A stretch of 64,000 nt of DNA, taken from positions 62,001 to 126,000 of the forward strand of contig NZ_SZVW01000005.1 of assembly GCF_007655005.1 (NCBI RefSeq), written 5' to 3'. The position numbers and the translations under genes are program-made. How positions within the stretch are numbered: position 1 is the first letter of the stretch; each line of letters begins with the position of its first letter. Below are positions 9,351 to 18,964 of the stretch, one piece after another. Below the pieces are notes generated by a model. The model saw nothing but the letters and a program-made list of their open reading frames with translations. It was not told the DNA's origin and made no database searches. Source of the DNA: Streptomyces tibetensis. Its GTDB lineage: Bacteria; Actinomycetota; Actinomycetes; Streptomycetales; Streptomycetaceae.

Positions 9351-9375
9351 AAATCCAGAAGACCCAGGGGATGAA
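9330..9375 (+). repeat. 23-bp tandem duplication across the murE stop codon
   Basis: The 17-mer ATCCAGAAGACCCAGGG occurs at 9330-9346 and again at 9353-9369, each followed by ATGAA (one extra G in the second). The first copy encodes the last MurE residues and the second supplies the ribosome-binding site of murF (AGGGGATGA before GTG 9379). Confidence 0.85.
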
Positions 9376-9378
9376 CTT

Positions 9379-10794
9379 GTGATCGCCCTCTCCCTCGCCG
9401 AGATCGCAGAAGTCGTCGGCGGGCAGACGCACGACATACCGGATCCGTCCGTCCAGGTCACCGGCCCGGTGGTCCGGGACTCCCGAGAGGCGGGGCCGGG
9501 CAGCCTGTTCGTGGCCTTCGCCGGGGAACGCGTGGACGGCCACGACTTCGCGGCGGCGGTCGTCGAGGCGGGAGCGGTGGCCGTGCTCGGCACCCGGCCC
9601 GTCGGCGTCCCCGCCATCGTCGTGGACGACGTCCAGAGCGCCCTCGGCGCCCTCGCGCGGCACGTCGTACGCCGGCTCGGCGCGACCCTCGTCGCCCTCA
9701 CCGGCTCGGCCGGCAAGACCAGCACCAAGGACCTCATCGCGCAGGTGCTGCAGCGCAAGGCGCCGACGATCTTCACGCCCGGCTCGCTCAACAACGAGAT
9801 CGGGCTGCCCCTGACAGCGCTCAGCGCCACCGAGGAGACGAAGTTCCTCGTGCTGGAGATGGGCGCCCGCGGCATCGGGCACATCCGCTACCTCACCGGC
9901 CTGACGCCCCCGAAGGTCGGTCTCGTCCTCAATGTCGGCAGCGCCCACATCGGCGAGTTCGGCGGCCGCGAGCAGATCGCGCAGGCCAAGGGCGAGCTGG
10001 TGGAGGCACTGCCGTCCGAGGCCGACGGCGGCACCGCGATCCTCAACTCGGACGACCCCTACGTACGGGCCATGGCCTCCCGAACGAAGGCGAAGGTGGT
10101 CTATTTCGGAGAGTCCGGCGAAGCGGACGTTCGGGCCGAGAACGTGCGACTCACGGACACCGGACAGCCTTCGTTCAGGCTTCACACACCCTCCGGTGCA
10201 AGCGATGTGACCATGCGCCTGTACGGTGAGCACCACGTGTCGAACGCGCTCGCCGCGGCCGCCGTCGCCCACGAGTTGGGCATGTCCGCTGACGAGATCG
10301 CCGTCGCGCTCTCCGAGGCGGGCTCCCTCTCCCGCTGGCGGATGGAGGTCACCGAGCGCCCGGACGGCGTGACGGTCGTCAACGACGCCTACAACGCGAA
10401 CCCCGAGTCGATGAAGGCCGCGCTGCGCGCGCTCGCGGCCATGGGCAAGGGGCGTCGTACGTGGGCGGTGCTCGGCAAGATGGCCGAGCTCGGGGACGAG
10501 GCTCTCGCCGAGCACGACGCGGTCGGGCGGCTCGCCGTCCGGCTCAACGTCAGCAAGCTCGTCGCAGTCGGTGGCAGGGAAGCCGCCTGGCTGCAACTGG
10601 GCGCATATAACGAGGGTTCGTGGGGTGAGGAGTCGGTGCACGTGTCCGACGCACAGGCGGCGGTCGACCTGTTGCGCAGCGAGCTGCGCCCGGGGGACGT
10701 CGTGCTCGTGAAGGCGTCCCGTTCGGTCGGTCTGGAGAGCGTGGCGCAGGCGCTCATCGAGACCGGTGCCGAGGGTGAGGTTTCCGCCCGATGA
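9379..10794 (+). CDS. murF: UDP-MurNAc-tripeptide-D-Ala-D-Ala ligase MurF
   Basis: Makes UDP-MurNAc-pentapeptide by adding D-Ala-D-Ala. The ATP loop is [11 protein letters not shown] (about residue 111) and the Mur central domain motif NNEIGLPL follows. It has 471 residues. The GTG at 9379 is the only in-frame start near the family start and has AGGGGATGA at the right distance; the frame extends upstream only as overlap with murE. The TGA overlaps the ATG pair of mraY. Confidence 0.92.
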   Translation: MIALSLAEIAEVVGGQTHDIPDPSVQVTGPVVRDSREAGPGSLFVAFAGERVDGHDFAAAVVEAGAVAVLGTRPVGVPAIVVDDVQSALGALARHVVRRLGATLVALTGSAGKTSTKDLIAQVLQRKAPTIFTPGSLNNEIGLPLTALSATEETKFLVLEMGARGIGHIRYLTGLTPPKVGLVLNVGSAHIGEFGGREQIAQAKGELVEALPSEADGGTAILNSDDPYVRAMASRTKAKVVYFGESGEADVRAENVRLTDTGQPSFRLHTPSGASDVTMRLYGEHHVSNALAAAAVAHELGMSADEIAVALSEAGSLSRWRMEVTERPDGVTVVNDAYNANPESMKAALRALAAMGKGRRTWAVLGKMAELGDEALAEHDAVGRLAVRLNVSKLVAVGGREAAWLQLGAYNEGSWGEESVHVSDAQAAVDLLRSELRPGDVVLVKASRSVGLESVAQALIETGAEGEVSAR

Positions 10795-11885
10795 TGAAGC
10801 AGATCCTGTTCGCAGGAGTCATTGGCCTCTTCCTGACCCTGGTCGGGACCCCGCTGTTGATCAAGCTGCTCGCCCGCAAGGGCTACGGCCAGTACATCCG
10901 CGACGACGGCCCGCGCGAGCACGCCAGCAAGCGCGGTACGCCGACCATGGGCGGCATCGCCTTCATACTGGCCACGGTCGCCGCGTACTTCCTGGCCAAG
11001 GTGATCACGGGCTATCTGGACCCGGACGTCGACGCGGCGCCGACCTTCTCGGGCCTGCTGGTGCTCGGCCTGATGGTCGGCATGGGCCTGGTCGGCTTCC
11101 TCGACGACTACATCAAGATCGTCAAGCGGCGTTCGCTCGGTCTGCGGGCCAAGGCGAAGATGGCCGGCCAGCTGATCGTCGGCATCAGCTTCGCGGTGCT
11201 GTCGCTGCAGTTCGCGGACAACCGCGGCAACACCCCGGCCTCCACGAAGCTGTCGTTCATCACGGACTTCGGCTGGACGATCGGCCCCGTGCTGTTCGTG
11301 GTCTGGGCGCTGTTCATGATCCTCGCCATGTCGAACGGCGTGAACCTGACCGACGGTCTGGACGGTCTGGCCACCGGCGCCTCGGTCCTGGTCTTCGGCG
11401 CCTACACCTTCATCGGTGTCTGGCAGTTCCAGGAGTCCTGCGCCAACGCGCGGACGCTGACGAACCCGGGCGCCTGCTACGAGGTGCGCGACCCCCTCGA
11501 CCTCGCGGTAGTGGCCTCCGCGCTGATGGGCGCCTGTCTCGGCTTCCTGTGGTGGAACACCTCACCGGCCAAGATCTTCATGGGTGACACCGGTTCGCTC
11601 GCGCTCGGCGGTGTGCTCGCCGGCCTCGCGATCTGCTCGCGCACCGAGCTGCTGATGGCCATCCTCGGTGGCCTCTTCGTCCTCATCACCATGTCCGTGG
11701 TGATCCAGGTCGGTTCGTTCCGCCTCACCGGGAAACGCGTCTTCCGGATGGCGCCACTCCAGCACCACTTCGAACTCAAGGGCTGGTCCGAAGTGCTCGT
11801 CGTGGTCCGCTTCTGGATCATTCAGGGTATTTGTGTCATCGTCGGACTCGGCCTCTTCTACGCGGGATGGGCAGCGGACAAGTGA
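10794..11885 (+). CDS. mraY: Phospho-MurNAc-pentapeptide translocase MraY
   Basis: Integral membrane enzyme that moves phospho-MurNAc-pentapeptide to undecaprenyl phosphate, giving lipid I. About ten membrane helices. Family motifs: [19 protein letters not shown] (about residue 36), FLDDYIK (about 103), [12 protein letters not shown] (about 182) and the C-terminal [14 protein letters not shown] 10794 directly follows ATG 10791; both overlap the murF stop and the second matches the family start better. The TGA overlaps the murD GTG. Confidence 0.93.
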   Translation: MKQILFAGVIGLFLTLVGTPLLIKLLARKGYGQYIRDDGPREHASKRGTPTMGGIAFILATVAAYFLAKVITGYLDPDVDAAPTFSGLLVLGLMVGMGLVGFLDDYIKIVKRRSLGLRAKAKMAGQLIVGISFAVLSLQFADNRGNTPASTKLSFITDFGWTIGPVLFVVWALFMILAMSNGVNLTDGLDGLATGASVLVFGAYTFIGVWQFQESCANARTLTNPGACYEVRDPLDLAVVASALMGACLGFLWWNTSPAKIFMGDTGSLALGGVLAGLAICSRTELLMAILGGLFVLITMSVVIQVGSFRLTGKRVFRMAPLQHHFELKGWSEVLVVVRFWIIQGICVIVGLGLFYAGWAADK

Positions 11886-13309
11886 CCTCCTCGGAGCCCT
11901 TCGACTTCCAGGGCAAGCACGTCACCGTCGCCGGGCTCGGCGTCTCCGGCGTCCCGGCGGCCAAGGTGCTGCACGGCCTCGGCGCGATCGTCACGGTCGT
12001 CAACGACGGCGCCGACGAGCGCGCGCGGGCTCAGGCGGCCGACCTGGAGGCGCTCGGCGTCACCGTGCGCCTCGGCGACGGCGAGACTCTGCCGGAGGGC
12101 ACCGACCTAATCGTCACCGCCCCCGGCTGGCAGCCGGACAAGCCGCTGTTCGCGGCGGCGGGGCAGGCGGGCGTCCCGGTCTGGGGCGACGTCGAACTGG
12201 CCTGGCGCCTGCGCGGCCCCGACGCCGCCGACTGGCTCGCCGTCACCGGCACCAACGGCAAGACCACCACCGTCCAGATGCTGGCGTCGATCCTCAAGGC
12301 GGCAGGCCTGCGCACCGCAGCCGTCGGCAACATCGGCGTCTCCCTGCTGGACGCGGTGCTCGGCGAGGAGCAGTACGACGTCCTGGCCGTGGAGCTGTCC
12401 AGCTACCAGCTGCACTGGGCGCCCTCCCTGCGCGCCCACTCGGCCGCCGTGCTGAACCTCGCCCCCGACCACCTCGACTGGCACGGCTCCATGGAGGCGT
12501 ACGCCGCCGACAAGGGCCGCATCTACGAGGGCAACCGCGTCGCCTGCGTCTACAACGTCGCCGACAAGGCGACCGAGGACCTGGTCCGCGAGGCCGACGT
12601 CGAGGAGGGCTGCCGCGCCGTCGGCTTCACCCTCGGTACGCCCGCGCCCTCCCAACTCGGCGTGGTGGAGGGCATCCTGGTCGATCGTGCCTTCGTCGAG
12701 AACCGGCAGAAGAACGCCCAGGAGCTCGCCGAGGTCGCCGACGTCAACCCGCCGGCCCCGCACAACATCGCCAACGCCCTCGCCGCGGCGGCCCTCGCCC
12801 GCGCCTACGGCGTGCCCGCCAAGGCCGTACGGGACGGCCTGCGGGCGTTCACCCCGGACGCGCACCGCATCGCGCACGTCGCGGACGTGGACGGCGTCGC
12901 CTGGATCGACGACTCCAAGGCCACCAACACACATGCCGCAGAAGCCTCGTTGGCGGCGTACGAACCGATCGTGTGGATCGCGGGCGGACTGGCGAAGGGC
13001 GCGACCTTCGACGAGCTGGTCGCCAAGTCGGCGAAGCGGCTGCGGGGTGCCGTGCTGATCGGCGCGGACCGCGCGCTCATCCGACAAGCCCTGGCGCGAC
13101 ACGCCCCGGAGGTACCCGTCGTCGACCTCGACCGGACCGACACTGGGGCGATGCGCGCGGCGGTCCAGGAGGCGCGGAAACTCGCTCAACCGGGCGACAC
13201 AGTGCTGCTGGCACCGGCCTGTGCCTCCATGGACATGTTCGCCAACTACAACAAGCGCGGGGACGCCTTCGCGGACGCCGTCCGTGAGCTCGGCTCCGCC
13301 GACGGCTGA
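11882..13309 (+). CDS. murD: UDP-MurNAc-L-alanine:D-glutamate ligase MurD
   Basis: Adds D-Glu to UDP-MurNAc-L-Ala. The N-terminal [13 protein letters not shown], the ATP loop TGTNGKTTT (about residue 124) and the C-terminal [16 protein letters not shown] and [17 protein letters not shown] motifs are complete. It has 475 residues. The GTG at 11882 forms a GTGA overlap with the mraY stop; an ATG at 11867 inside mraY is an alternative. A hairpin and a possible micro-ORF follow before ftsW. Confidence 0.92.
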   Translation: MTSSEPFDFQGKHVTVAGLGVSGVPAAKVLHGLGAIVTVVNDGADERARAQAADLEALGVTVRLGDGETLPEGTDLIVTAPGWQPDKPLFAAAGQAGVPVWGDVELAWRLRGPDAADWLAVTGTNGKTTTVQMLASILKAAGLRTAAVGNIGVSLLDAVLGEEQYDVLAVELSSYQLHWAPSLRAHSAAVLNLAPDHLDWHGSMEAYAADKGRIYEGNRVACVYNVADKATEDLVREADVEEGCRAVGFTLGTPAPSQLGVVEGILVDRAFVENRQKNAQELAEVADVNPPAPHNIANALAAAALARAYGVPAKAVRDGLRAFTPDAHRIAHVADVDGVAWIDDSKATNTHAAEASLAAYEPIVWIAGGLAKGATFDELVAKSAKRLRGAVLIGADRALIRQALARHAPEVPVVDLDRTDTGAMRAAVQEARKLAQPGDTVLLAPACASMDMFANYNKRGDAFADAVRELGSADG

Positions 13310-13323
13310 CCCGGGTCCGCCTC

Positions 13324-13343
13324 GCCCGGCGGCGACGCCGGGC
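13324..13343 (+). promoter_or_regulatory. 8-bp perfect hairpin with GCGA tetraloop after murD
   Basis: GCCCGGCG (13324-13331), loop GCGA and CGCCGGGC (13336-13343) pair perfectly. It lies 15 bases after the murD stop and 18 bases before a possible micro-ORF. It could attenuate or process the dcw transcript. No U-tract follows. Confidence 0.5.
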
Positions 13344-13360
13344 GTACCTGGGAGGGACGC

Positions 13361-13438
13361 GTGACACGGATGTGGCTGGTGCCCGAGCGGCCTGGGGGCG
13401 TGCACCGCGCACCGTTCCCCTCCGGCACGGCAGGGTGA
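13361..13438 (+). CDS. Possible 25-residue micro-ORF between murD and ftsW
   Basis: GTG at 13361 preceded by GGGAGGGACGC, a strong ribosome-binding site, opens a 25-codon frame (VTRMWLVPERPGGVHRAPFP...) that stops at 13436-13438, inside the likely ftsW ribosome-binding site and six bases before the ftsW ATG. The placement suggests a leader peptide whose translation helps or limits ftsW initiation. I do not recognise the peptide. Support is only the Shine-Dalgarno sequence and the spacing. Confidence 0.35.
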   Translation: MTRMWLVPERPGGVHRAPFPSGTAG

Positions 13439-13444
13439 GCCGCG

Positions 13445-14809
13445 ATGCCCACCAGCCGCACCGGACGGCCTCCGACCCCCCGCGCCCCCAAACGCCCCGT
13501 CGCGCCACGGCTTGCGCGTGAGAACCGCGTCCTGAGCCTCTACGCCCGCGCGCGCAGGGGCTGGGACCGGCCGCTGACCGCCTACTACCTGATCCTCGGC
13601 GGCAGTCTGCTGATCACCGTGCTCGGGCTGGTGATGGTCTACTCGGCCTCCCAGATCACCGCACTGCAGATGTCGCTGCCGGGTTCGTACTTCTTCCGCA
13701 AGCAGTTGCTCGCGGCGGGCATCGGCACCGGACTGCTGTTCGCGGCCTCGCGGATGCCGGTGAGACTCCACCGGGCGCTCGCCTACCCCATCCTCGCGGG
13801 CGCCGTCTTCCTCATGGCCCTGGTGCAGGTCCCGGGGATAGGGGTGTCGGTCAACGGCAACCAGAACTGGATCTCCCTCGGCGGCTCCTTCCAGATCCAG
13901 CCCAGCGAGTTCGGCAAGCTCGCCCTGGTGCTGTGGGGCGCCGACCTGCTCGCCCGCAAGCAGGACAAGAGGCTGCTGAACCAGTGGAAGCACATGCTCG
14001 TGCCGCTGGTACCGGCCGCCTTCATGCTGCTCGGCCTGATCATGATCGGCGGCGACATGGGCACCGCCATCATCCTCACGGCCATCCTGTTCGGCCTGCT
14101 CTGGCTGGCCGGCGCCCCCACGCGGCTGTTCGCCGGGGTGCTGTCGATCGCCGCCGTCCTCGGCCTGATCCTCATCAGGACCAGCGCCAACCGCATGGCC
14201 CGTCTGCAGTGCCTGGGCGCCACGGAACCCCAGTCGGGGCCCGTCGACTGCTGGCAGGCCGTGCACGGGATCTACGCCCTCGCCTCCGGCGGAATCTTTG
14301 GCTCCGGACTGGGCGCCAGTGTGGAGAAATGGGGCCAACTCCCCGAAGCCCACACCGACTTCATCTTCGCCGTCACCGGTGAGGAACTGGGCCTGGCGGG
14401 GACGCTGTCGGTACTCGCCCTCTTCGCGGCTCTAGGCTATGCGGGTATCCGCGTGGCCGGACGCACGGAGGACCCCTTCGTCAGGTATGCCGCGGGAGGT
14501 GTGACCACCTGGATCACGGCGCAGGCCGTGATCAACATCGGTGCGGTGCTCGGTCTGCTGCCGATCGCCGGCGTCCCCCTCCCGTTGTTCTCCTACGGGG
14601 GATCCGCCCTGCTGCCGACCATGTTCGCCATCGGGCTGCTGATCGCCTTCGCGCGTCAGGACCCCGCTGCGCGGATGGCGCTTGCGATGCGGCAACCCCG
14701 CTTTGGTAGAAAGCGGGGGGCGGGGGGCACCGGTTCCGGTCGGAGTCCCCGGAGATGGAACACGATGCGACGGCGTGCCTCGGTGGTGCGCTCGTCCGGA
14801 GAGCGGTGA
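13445..14809 (+). CDS. ftsW: Septal peptidoglycan glycosyltransferase FtsW
   Basis: SEDS-family membrane protein that polymerises lipid II at the septum with FtsI. About ten membrane helices; motifs include GLVMVYSAS, GNQNWISLGGSFQIQPSE and FSYGGSALLPTM near the end. It has 454 residues with a basic N-terminus (about 45) and a basic C-terminal tail. AGGGTGAG precedes the ATG. The 3' coding end contains a perfect 9-bp hairpin (14696-14718). murG starts six bases after the stop. Confidence 0.93.
   Translation: MPTSRTGRPPTPRAPKRPVAPRLARENRVLSLYARARRGWDRPLTAYYLILGGSLLITVLGLVMVYSASQITALQMSLPGSYFFRKQLLAAGIGTGLLFAASRMPVRLHRALAYPILAGAVFLMALVQVPGIGVSVNGNQNWISLGGSFQIQPSEFGKLALVLWGADLLARKQDKRLLNQWKHMLVPLVPAAFMLLGLIMIGGDMGTAIILTAILFGLLWLAGAPTRLFAGVLSIAAVLGLILIRTSANRMARLQCLGATEPQSGPVDCWQAVHGIYALASGGIFGSGLGASVEKWGQLPEAHTDFIFAVTGEELGLAGTLSVLALFAALGYAGIRVAGRTEDPFVRYAAGGVTTWITAQAVINIGAVLGLLPIAGVPLPLFSYGGSALLPTMFAIGLLIAFARQDPAARMALAMRQPRFGRKRGAGGTGSGRSPRRWNTMRRRASVVRSSGER
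14696..14718 (+). promoter_or_regulatory. Hairpin in the 3' end of ftsW
   Basis: CCCCGCTTT, loop GGTAG and AAAGCGGGG form a perfect 9-bp stem, followed by a G-rich run, inside the last codons of ftsW and about 100 bases before murG. It could be an intragenic attenuator or mRNA-processing site. Confidence 0.4.
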
Positions 14810-14815
14810 ATTTCG

Positions 14816-15913
14816 GTGCATGTCGTACTCGCCGGCGGAGGAACCGCGGGCCACATCGAGCCCGCGCTCGCCCTCGCGGACGCCCTGCGCAGGCAGGACC
14901 CGAGCGTGGGCATCACGGCCCTGGGCACGGAGCGCGGCCTCGAGACCCGTCTCGTACCCGAGCGCGGGTACGAACTCGCGCTGATCCCCGCCGTTCCGCT
15001 GCCGCGCAAGCCCACCCCCGAGCTGATCACGGTCCCCGGCCGGCTGCGCGGCACCATCAAGGCGACCGAGCAGATCCTGGAGCGCACCAGGGCGGACGCC
15101 GTGGTCGGCTTCGGCGGCTACGTCGCCCTGCCCGGCTACCTCGCGGCCAAGCGCCTGGGTGTGCCGATCGTGATCCACGAGGCCAACGCCCGCCCGGGCC
15201 TGGCCAACAAGATCGGCTCGCGGTACGCCAGCCAGGTCGCCGTCTCCACGCCCGACAGCAAGCTGCGGGGCGCCCGCTACATCGGCATCCCGCTGCGCCG
15301 CTCCATCGCCACCCTGGACCGGGCCGCCGTACGCCCCGAGGCCCGGGCCGCGTTCGGGCTCGACCCGAACCTGCCCACGCTGCTGGTCACCGGTGGCTCC
15401 CAGGGCGCCCGCCGCCTGAACGAGGTCGTCCAGCAGGTCGCACCCTGGCTCCAGCAGGCCGGGATCCAGATCCTGCACGCGGTCGGCCCGAAGAACGAAC
15501 TGCCGCAGGTCCACCAGATGCCGGGGATGCCCCCCTATGTCCCGGTAAGTTACCTGGATCGGATGGACCTCGCGTACGCCGCGGCCGACATGATGCTCTG
15601 CCGCGCGGGCGCGATGACCGTCGCCGAACTCTCCGCCGTCGGGCTCCCGGCCGCCTACGTCCCGCTGCCCATCGGCAACGGCGAACAGCGGCTCAACGCC
15701 CAGCCGGTGGTCAAGGCCGGCGGCGGACTGCTCGTCGACGACGCGGAACTGACTCCCGAGTGGGTCCAGCAGAACGTGCTGCCCGTGCTCGCCGACCCGC
15801 ACCGGCTGTACCAGATGTCCCGCTCCGCCGCCGAGTTCGGCCGCCGGGACGCCGACGACCTGCTCGTCGGCATGGTGTACGAGGCGATCGCCGCCAACCG
15901 TGCACACCGATAG
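14816..15913 (+). CDS. murG: UDP-GlcNAc:lipid I GlcNAc-transferase MurG
   Basis: Converts lipid I to lipid II on the cytoplasmic membrane face. GT28 family motifs: [18 protein letters not shown] at the start, [39 protein letters not shown] (about residue 192) and the acceptor/donor loop [12 protein letters not shown]. It has 365 residues, the usual length. GTG 14816 starts the family motif directly; GGAGAGCGGTG lies upstream. ftsQ follows after 26 bases. Confidence 0.94.
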   Translation: MHVVLAGGGTAGHIEPALALADALRRQDPSVGITALGTERGLETRLVPERGYELALIPAVPLPRKPTPELITVPGRLRGTIKATEQILERTRADAVVGFGGYVALPGYLAAKRLGVPIVIHEANARPGLANKIGSRYASQVAVSTPDSKLRGARYIGIPLRRSIATLDRAAVRPEARAAFGLDPNLPTLLVTGGSQGARRLNEVVQQVAPWLQQAGIQILHAVGPKNELPQVHQMPGMPPYVPVSYLDRMDLAYAAADMMLCRAGAMTVAELSAVGLPAAYVPLPIGNGEQRLNAQPVVKAGGGLLVDDAELTPEWVQQNVLPVLADPHRLYQMSRSAAEFGRRDADDLLVGMVYEAIAANRAHR

Positions 15914-15939
15914 GACTGTATGACGGAAGGCAGGGGAGC

Positions 15940-16734
15940 GTGGCCGGATCGACCACCGCCGAACGCGGTGAACGCCAGCAGGAGTCGTCCGGCCCGCCGC
16001 CCCGCCTGCGGTCGAGGCGCGCCCGGCTCCGCGCGATCGTCCTCCTGGGCCTCGCCCTGGTCTTCCTCGGCATCCCGACGGTCTGGCTGTTCTACGGCTC
16101 CGACTGGCTGCGCGCCGAGCACGTCTCCGTCTCTGGTACCCGCGTCCTGACACCGGCTCAGGTCGAAGCGGCGGCCGAGGTTCCGTTCGGGAAGCCGCTG
16201 ATTTCCGTCGACACCGATGCGATCGAGACGCGACTGCTCCGGAAATTGCCCCGAATTGACTCGGTTGACGTGGTCCGCTCCTGGCCCCATGGAATCGACC
16301 TGAAAGTGGTTGAGCGGACTCCGGTTCTGGTTGTCCAAAAGGGCGGAAAGTTCGTCGAAGTGGACGATGACGGTGTCCGCTTCGCCGCGGTTTCCGAGGC
16401 CCCGAAAGGCGTCCCGGCACTGGAATTGACGCTTCCCCGGTCCGGCTCCGCCGCCGCGAGCCTGCGCCGCTTCGGCGAGCCCCGGCTGGTGCGCGAGGCC
16501 GTCGGCGTCGCCCGCGCGCTTCCGGCCGCCGTCGCACGCGAGACACAAACCGTCAAGGTCCGTTCCTACGACGCCATCTCGCTTCAGTTGAGGGACGGCC
16601 GCACGGTCGTCTGGGGAAGCAGCGAGAAGGGTGCCGCGAAGGCCCGTACGCTCACCGCTCTGATGAAAGCCTCGCCCGATGCGGGGTACTTCGACGTGAG
16701 CGTCCCCACCGCGCCCGCGTCATCAGCGAGTTGA
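15940..16734 (+). CDS. ftsQ: Cell division protein FtsQ
   Basis: Bitopic divisome protein that recruits FtsL and DivIC. Basic N-terminus, membrane helix about residues 30-50 (AIVLLGLALVFLGIPTVWLF), POTRA domain (VSVSGTRVLTPAQVEAAAEV, about 60-130) and a C-terminal beta domain. GTG 15940 with AGGGGAG upstream gives 264 residues, the usual streptomycete length; the longer frame upstream overlaps murG and is not coding. The ftsZ promoter region follows. Confidence 0.9.
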   Translation: MAGSTTAERGERQQESSGPPPRLRSRRARLRAIVLLGLALVFLGIPTVWLFYGSDWLRAEHVSVSGTRVLTPAQVEAAAEVPFGKPLISVDTDAIETRLLRKLPRIDSVDVVRSWPHGIDLKVVERTPVLVVQKGGKFVEVDDDGVRFAAVSEAPKGVPALELTLPRSGSAAASLRRFGEPRLVREAVGVARALPAAVARETQTVKVRSYDAISLQLRDGRTVVWGSSEKGAAKARTLTALMKASPDAGYFDVSVPTAPASSAS

Positions 16735-16824
16735 CGCACATCTGCGCAGGCCAGCACCCTGGTTGGGCAGCGCTACGGCTGATCACATAGGGTGAAAAGA
16801 AAAACGGGAGGTTCGGCGTGTTCG

Positions 16825-16854
16825 TTGAACGTGCGCCACTTGTCGACTTAGTGT
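16825..16854 (+). promoter_or_regulatory. Candidate ftsZ promoter
   Basis: TTGAAC (16825-16830), an 18-bp spacer and TAGTGT (16849-16854) lie about 170 bases before ftsZ. Streptomyces ftsZ is known to have several promoters, one raised during sporulation. I cannot say which this one is. A weaker candidate starts at TTGGGC near 16763. Confidence 0.4.
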
Positions 16855-16890
16855 CCTGTTCAGAAGACTCCAAGGAACGGACACACTGGT

Positions 16891-16915
16891 AACCCTAAAC
16901 TTCAGGGTTAGGGTT
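16891..16915 (+). promoter_or_regulatory. AACCCTAA/TTAGGGTT inverted repeat upstream of ftsZ
   Basis: AACCCTAA (16891-16898) and TTAGGGTT (16908-16915) are perfectly inverted around nine bases, about 110 bases before the ftsZ start and just downstream of the candidate promoter. It is AT-rich for this genome and may be an operator or a 5' leader hairpin. Confidence 0.5.
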
Positions 16916-17022
16916 CGGGTCGGCGATACGGACCGTCCCATTCGGCATCAGTCGTCGGGTCGCGGGGCGCAGGGCGTCACGCTGATTCGGCGACACGTAA
17001 CTCGAGGCGAGAGGCCTTCGAC

Positions 17023-18216
17023 GTGGCAGCACCGCAGAACTACCTCGCAGTCATCAAAGTCATCGGTGTCGGCGGCGGTGGTGTCAATGCCATCAACCGG
17101 ATGATCGAGGTCGGTCTCAAGGGCGTCGAGTTCATCGCCATCAACACCGACGCGCAAGCTCTGTTGATGAGCGACGCCGACGTCAAGCTGGACGTCGGCC
17201 GTGAACTCACCCGCGGACTCGGCGCCGGAGCCAACCCGGACGTGGGCCGCAAGGCCGCCGAGGACCACCGCGAGGAGATCGAGGAGGTCCTCAAGGGGGC
17301 CGACATGGTCTTCGTGACGGCCGGTGAAGGCGGCGGCACCGGCACCGGCGGCGCGCCCGTCGTGGCCAACATCGCGCGCAACCTGGGTGCCCTCACCATC
17401 GGTGTGGTCACGCGCCCGTTCACCTTCGAGGGACGGCGCCGCGCGAACCAGGCCGAGGACGGCATCGCCGAACTGCGCGAAGAGGTCGACACCCTCATCG
17501 TCATCCCGAACGACCGGCTGCTGTCCATCTCGGACCGCCAGGTCTCGGTGCTGGACGCCTTCAAGTCGGCCGACCAGGTCCTGCTCTCCGGTGTCCAGGG
17601 CATCACCGACCTCATCACCACCCCCGGCCTCATCAACCTCGACTTCGCCGACGTCAAGTCGGTCATGTCCGAGGCCGGCTCCGCCCTCATGGGCATCGGC
17701 TCGGCCCGCGGCGACGACCGCGCGGTGGCCGCCGCCGAGATGGCGATCTCCTCGCCCCTGCTGGAGGCGTCCATCGACGGCGCCCGCGGTGTGCTGCTCT
17801 CCATCTCCGGTGGCTCCGACCTCGGCCTGTTCGAGATCAACGAGGCCGCCCAGCTGGTCAGCGAGGCCGCCCACCCCGAGGCCAACATCATCTTCGGCGC
17901 GGTGATCGACGACGCCCTCGGCGACGAGGTGCGGGTCACCGTGATCGCGGCCGGCTTCGACGGCGGCCAGCCGCCGGCCAAACGGGACAACGTCCTCGGC
18001 TCGTCCTCGGCCAAGCGCGAGGAGCCGGCCCCGGCACGGCAGACCGAGAGCCGTCCGTCCTTCGGATCGCTCGGCAGCGTGACCCCGAAGGAGGACCCGG
18101 AGCCCGCTCCGAAGCCGGTCGAGGACATCCCGGTCGCCCCGCCGGTACCGCCGGCGCCGCGGACCTACTCGGACAGCGCGGCCGAGGAACTGGACGTACC
18201 GGACTTCCTCAAGTGA
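17023..18216 (+). CDS. ftsZ: Cell division GTPase FtsZ
   Basis: Tubulin-like GTPase that forms the Z ring or sporulation ladders. The tubulin signature G103-GGTGTG109, N-terminal [17 protein letters not shown] and the T7-loop region [11 protein letters not shown] are complete. A linker of about 60 residues leads to the C-terminal peptide LDVPDFLK, which binds SepF in actinobacteria. It has 397 residues. GTG start with GAGAGG upstream. The 288-base upstream gap is long for this cluster and fits a separately controlled gene. Confidence 0.96.
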   Translation: MAAPQNYLAVIKVIGVGGGGVNAINRMIEVGLKGVEFIAINTDAQALLMSDADVKLDVGRELTRGLGAGANPDVGRKAAEDHREEIEEVLKGADMVFVTAGEGGGTGTGGAPVVANIARNLGALTIGVVTRPFTFEGRRRANQAEDGIAELREEVDTLIVIPNDRLLSISDRQVSVLDAFKSADQVLLSGVQGITDLITTPGLINLDFADVKSVMSEAGSALMGIGSARGDDRAVAAAEMAISSPLLEASIDGARGVLLSISGGSDLGLFEINEAAQLVSEAAHPEANIIFGAVIDDALGDEVRVTVIAAGFDGGQPPAKRDNVLGSSSAKREEPAPARQTESRPSFGSLGSVTPKEDPEPAPKPVEDIPVAPPVPPAPRTYSDSAAEELDVPDFLK

Positions 18217-18226
18217 TCCTTCAGTC

Positions 18227-18958
18227 GTGATAGGACAGCGCGAAAGCGCGAGCGGCGCGCACTTCGGCTTCACCGACCGGTGGGGCGGGGTGAGCGCCGC
18301 TCCGTATGAGGAGCTCAACCTCGGTGGAGCGGTCGGTGACGATCCCGACGCCGTACGCACCAACCGGGACCTGGCCGCCAAGCACCTGGGGATCGAGCCG
18401 GACCGTGTCGTCTGGATGAACCAGGTGCACGGGGCCGACGTGGCGGTGGTGGACGGGCCGTGGGGATCGGCGGCCCAGATCCCGTCCGTCGACGCGATCG
18501 TCACCACGCGCCGGGGGCTCGCCCTCGCCGTGCTCACCGCCGACTGCGTGCCGGTGCTGCTCGCCGACCCCGCCGCCGGAATCGTCGCCGCGGCCCACGC
18601 GGGCCGGCCCGGCATGATCGCCGGGGTCGTGCCGGCCGCACTGCGCGCGATGACGGAACTGGGCGCCGAGCCTTCCCGGATCGTCGCCCGCACCGGGCCC
18701 ACCGTCTGCGGCCGGTGCTACGAAGTGCCCGAGGCGATGCGCGCCGAGGTGTCCGCCGTCGAGCCGGCGGCGTACGCCGAGACCAGTTGGGGCACACCGG
18801 CGGTCGACGTGAGCGCCGGAGTGCACGCCCAGCTCGAGCGGCTCGGAGTGCGTGACCGGGAGCAGTCGCCGGTGTGCACGCTGGAGTCGCGCGATCACTT
18901 CTCGTACCGCCGCGACCGCACCACCGGTCGGCTCGCGGGTTATGTGTGGCTGGACTGA
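18227..18958 (+). CDS. pgeF: YfiH/YlmD-type purine nucleoside phosphorylase (laccase fold)
   Basis: Multicopper-oxidase-like domain protein (DUF152), now known in several bacteria to act on purine nucleosides or to edit mis-amidated murein precursors. Metal-site motifs are visible: LTADCVPVLL, AAHAGRPG and RDHFSYRRD. It has 243 residues. It lies 10 bases after ftsZ, the conserved ylmD position, and precedes ylmE by six bases. The name assumes the PgeF assignment holds here. Confidence 0.85.
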   Translation: MIGQRESASGAHFGFTDRWGGVSAAPYEELNLGGAVGDDPDAVRTNRDLAAKHLGIEPDRVVWMNQVHGADVAVVDGPWGSAAQIPSVDAIVTTRRGLALAVLTADCVPVLLADPAAGIVAAAHAGRPGMIAGVVPAALRAMTELGAEPSRIVARTGPTVCGRCYEVPEAMRAEVSAVEPAAYAETSWGTPAVDVSAGVHAQLERLGVRDREQSPVCTLESRDHFSYRRDRTTGRLAGYVWLD

Positions 18959-18964
18959 CAGGAC

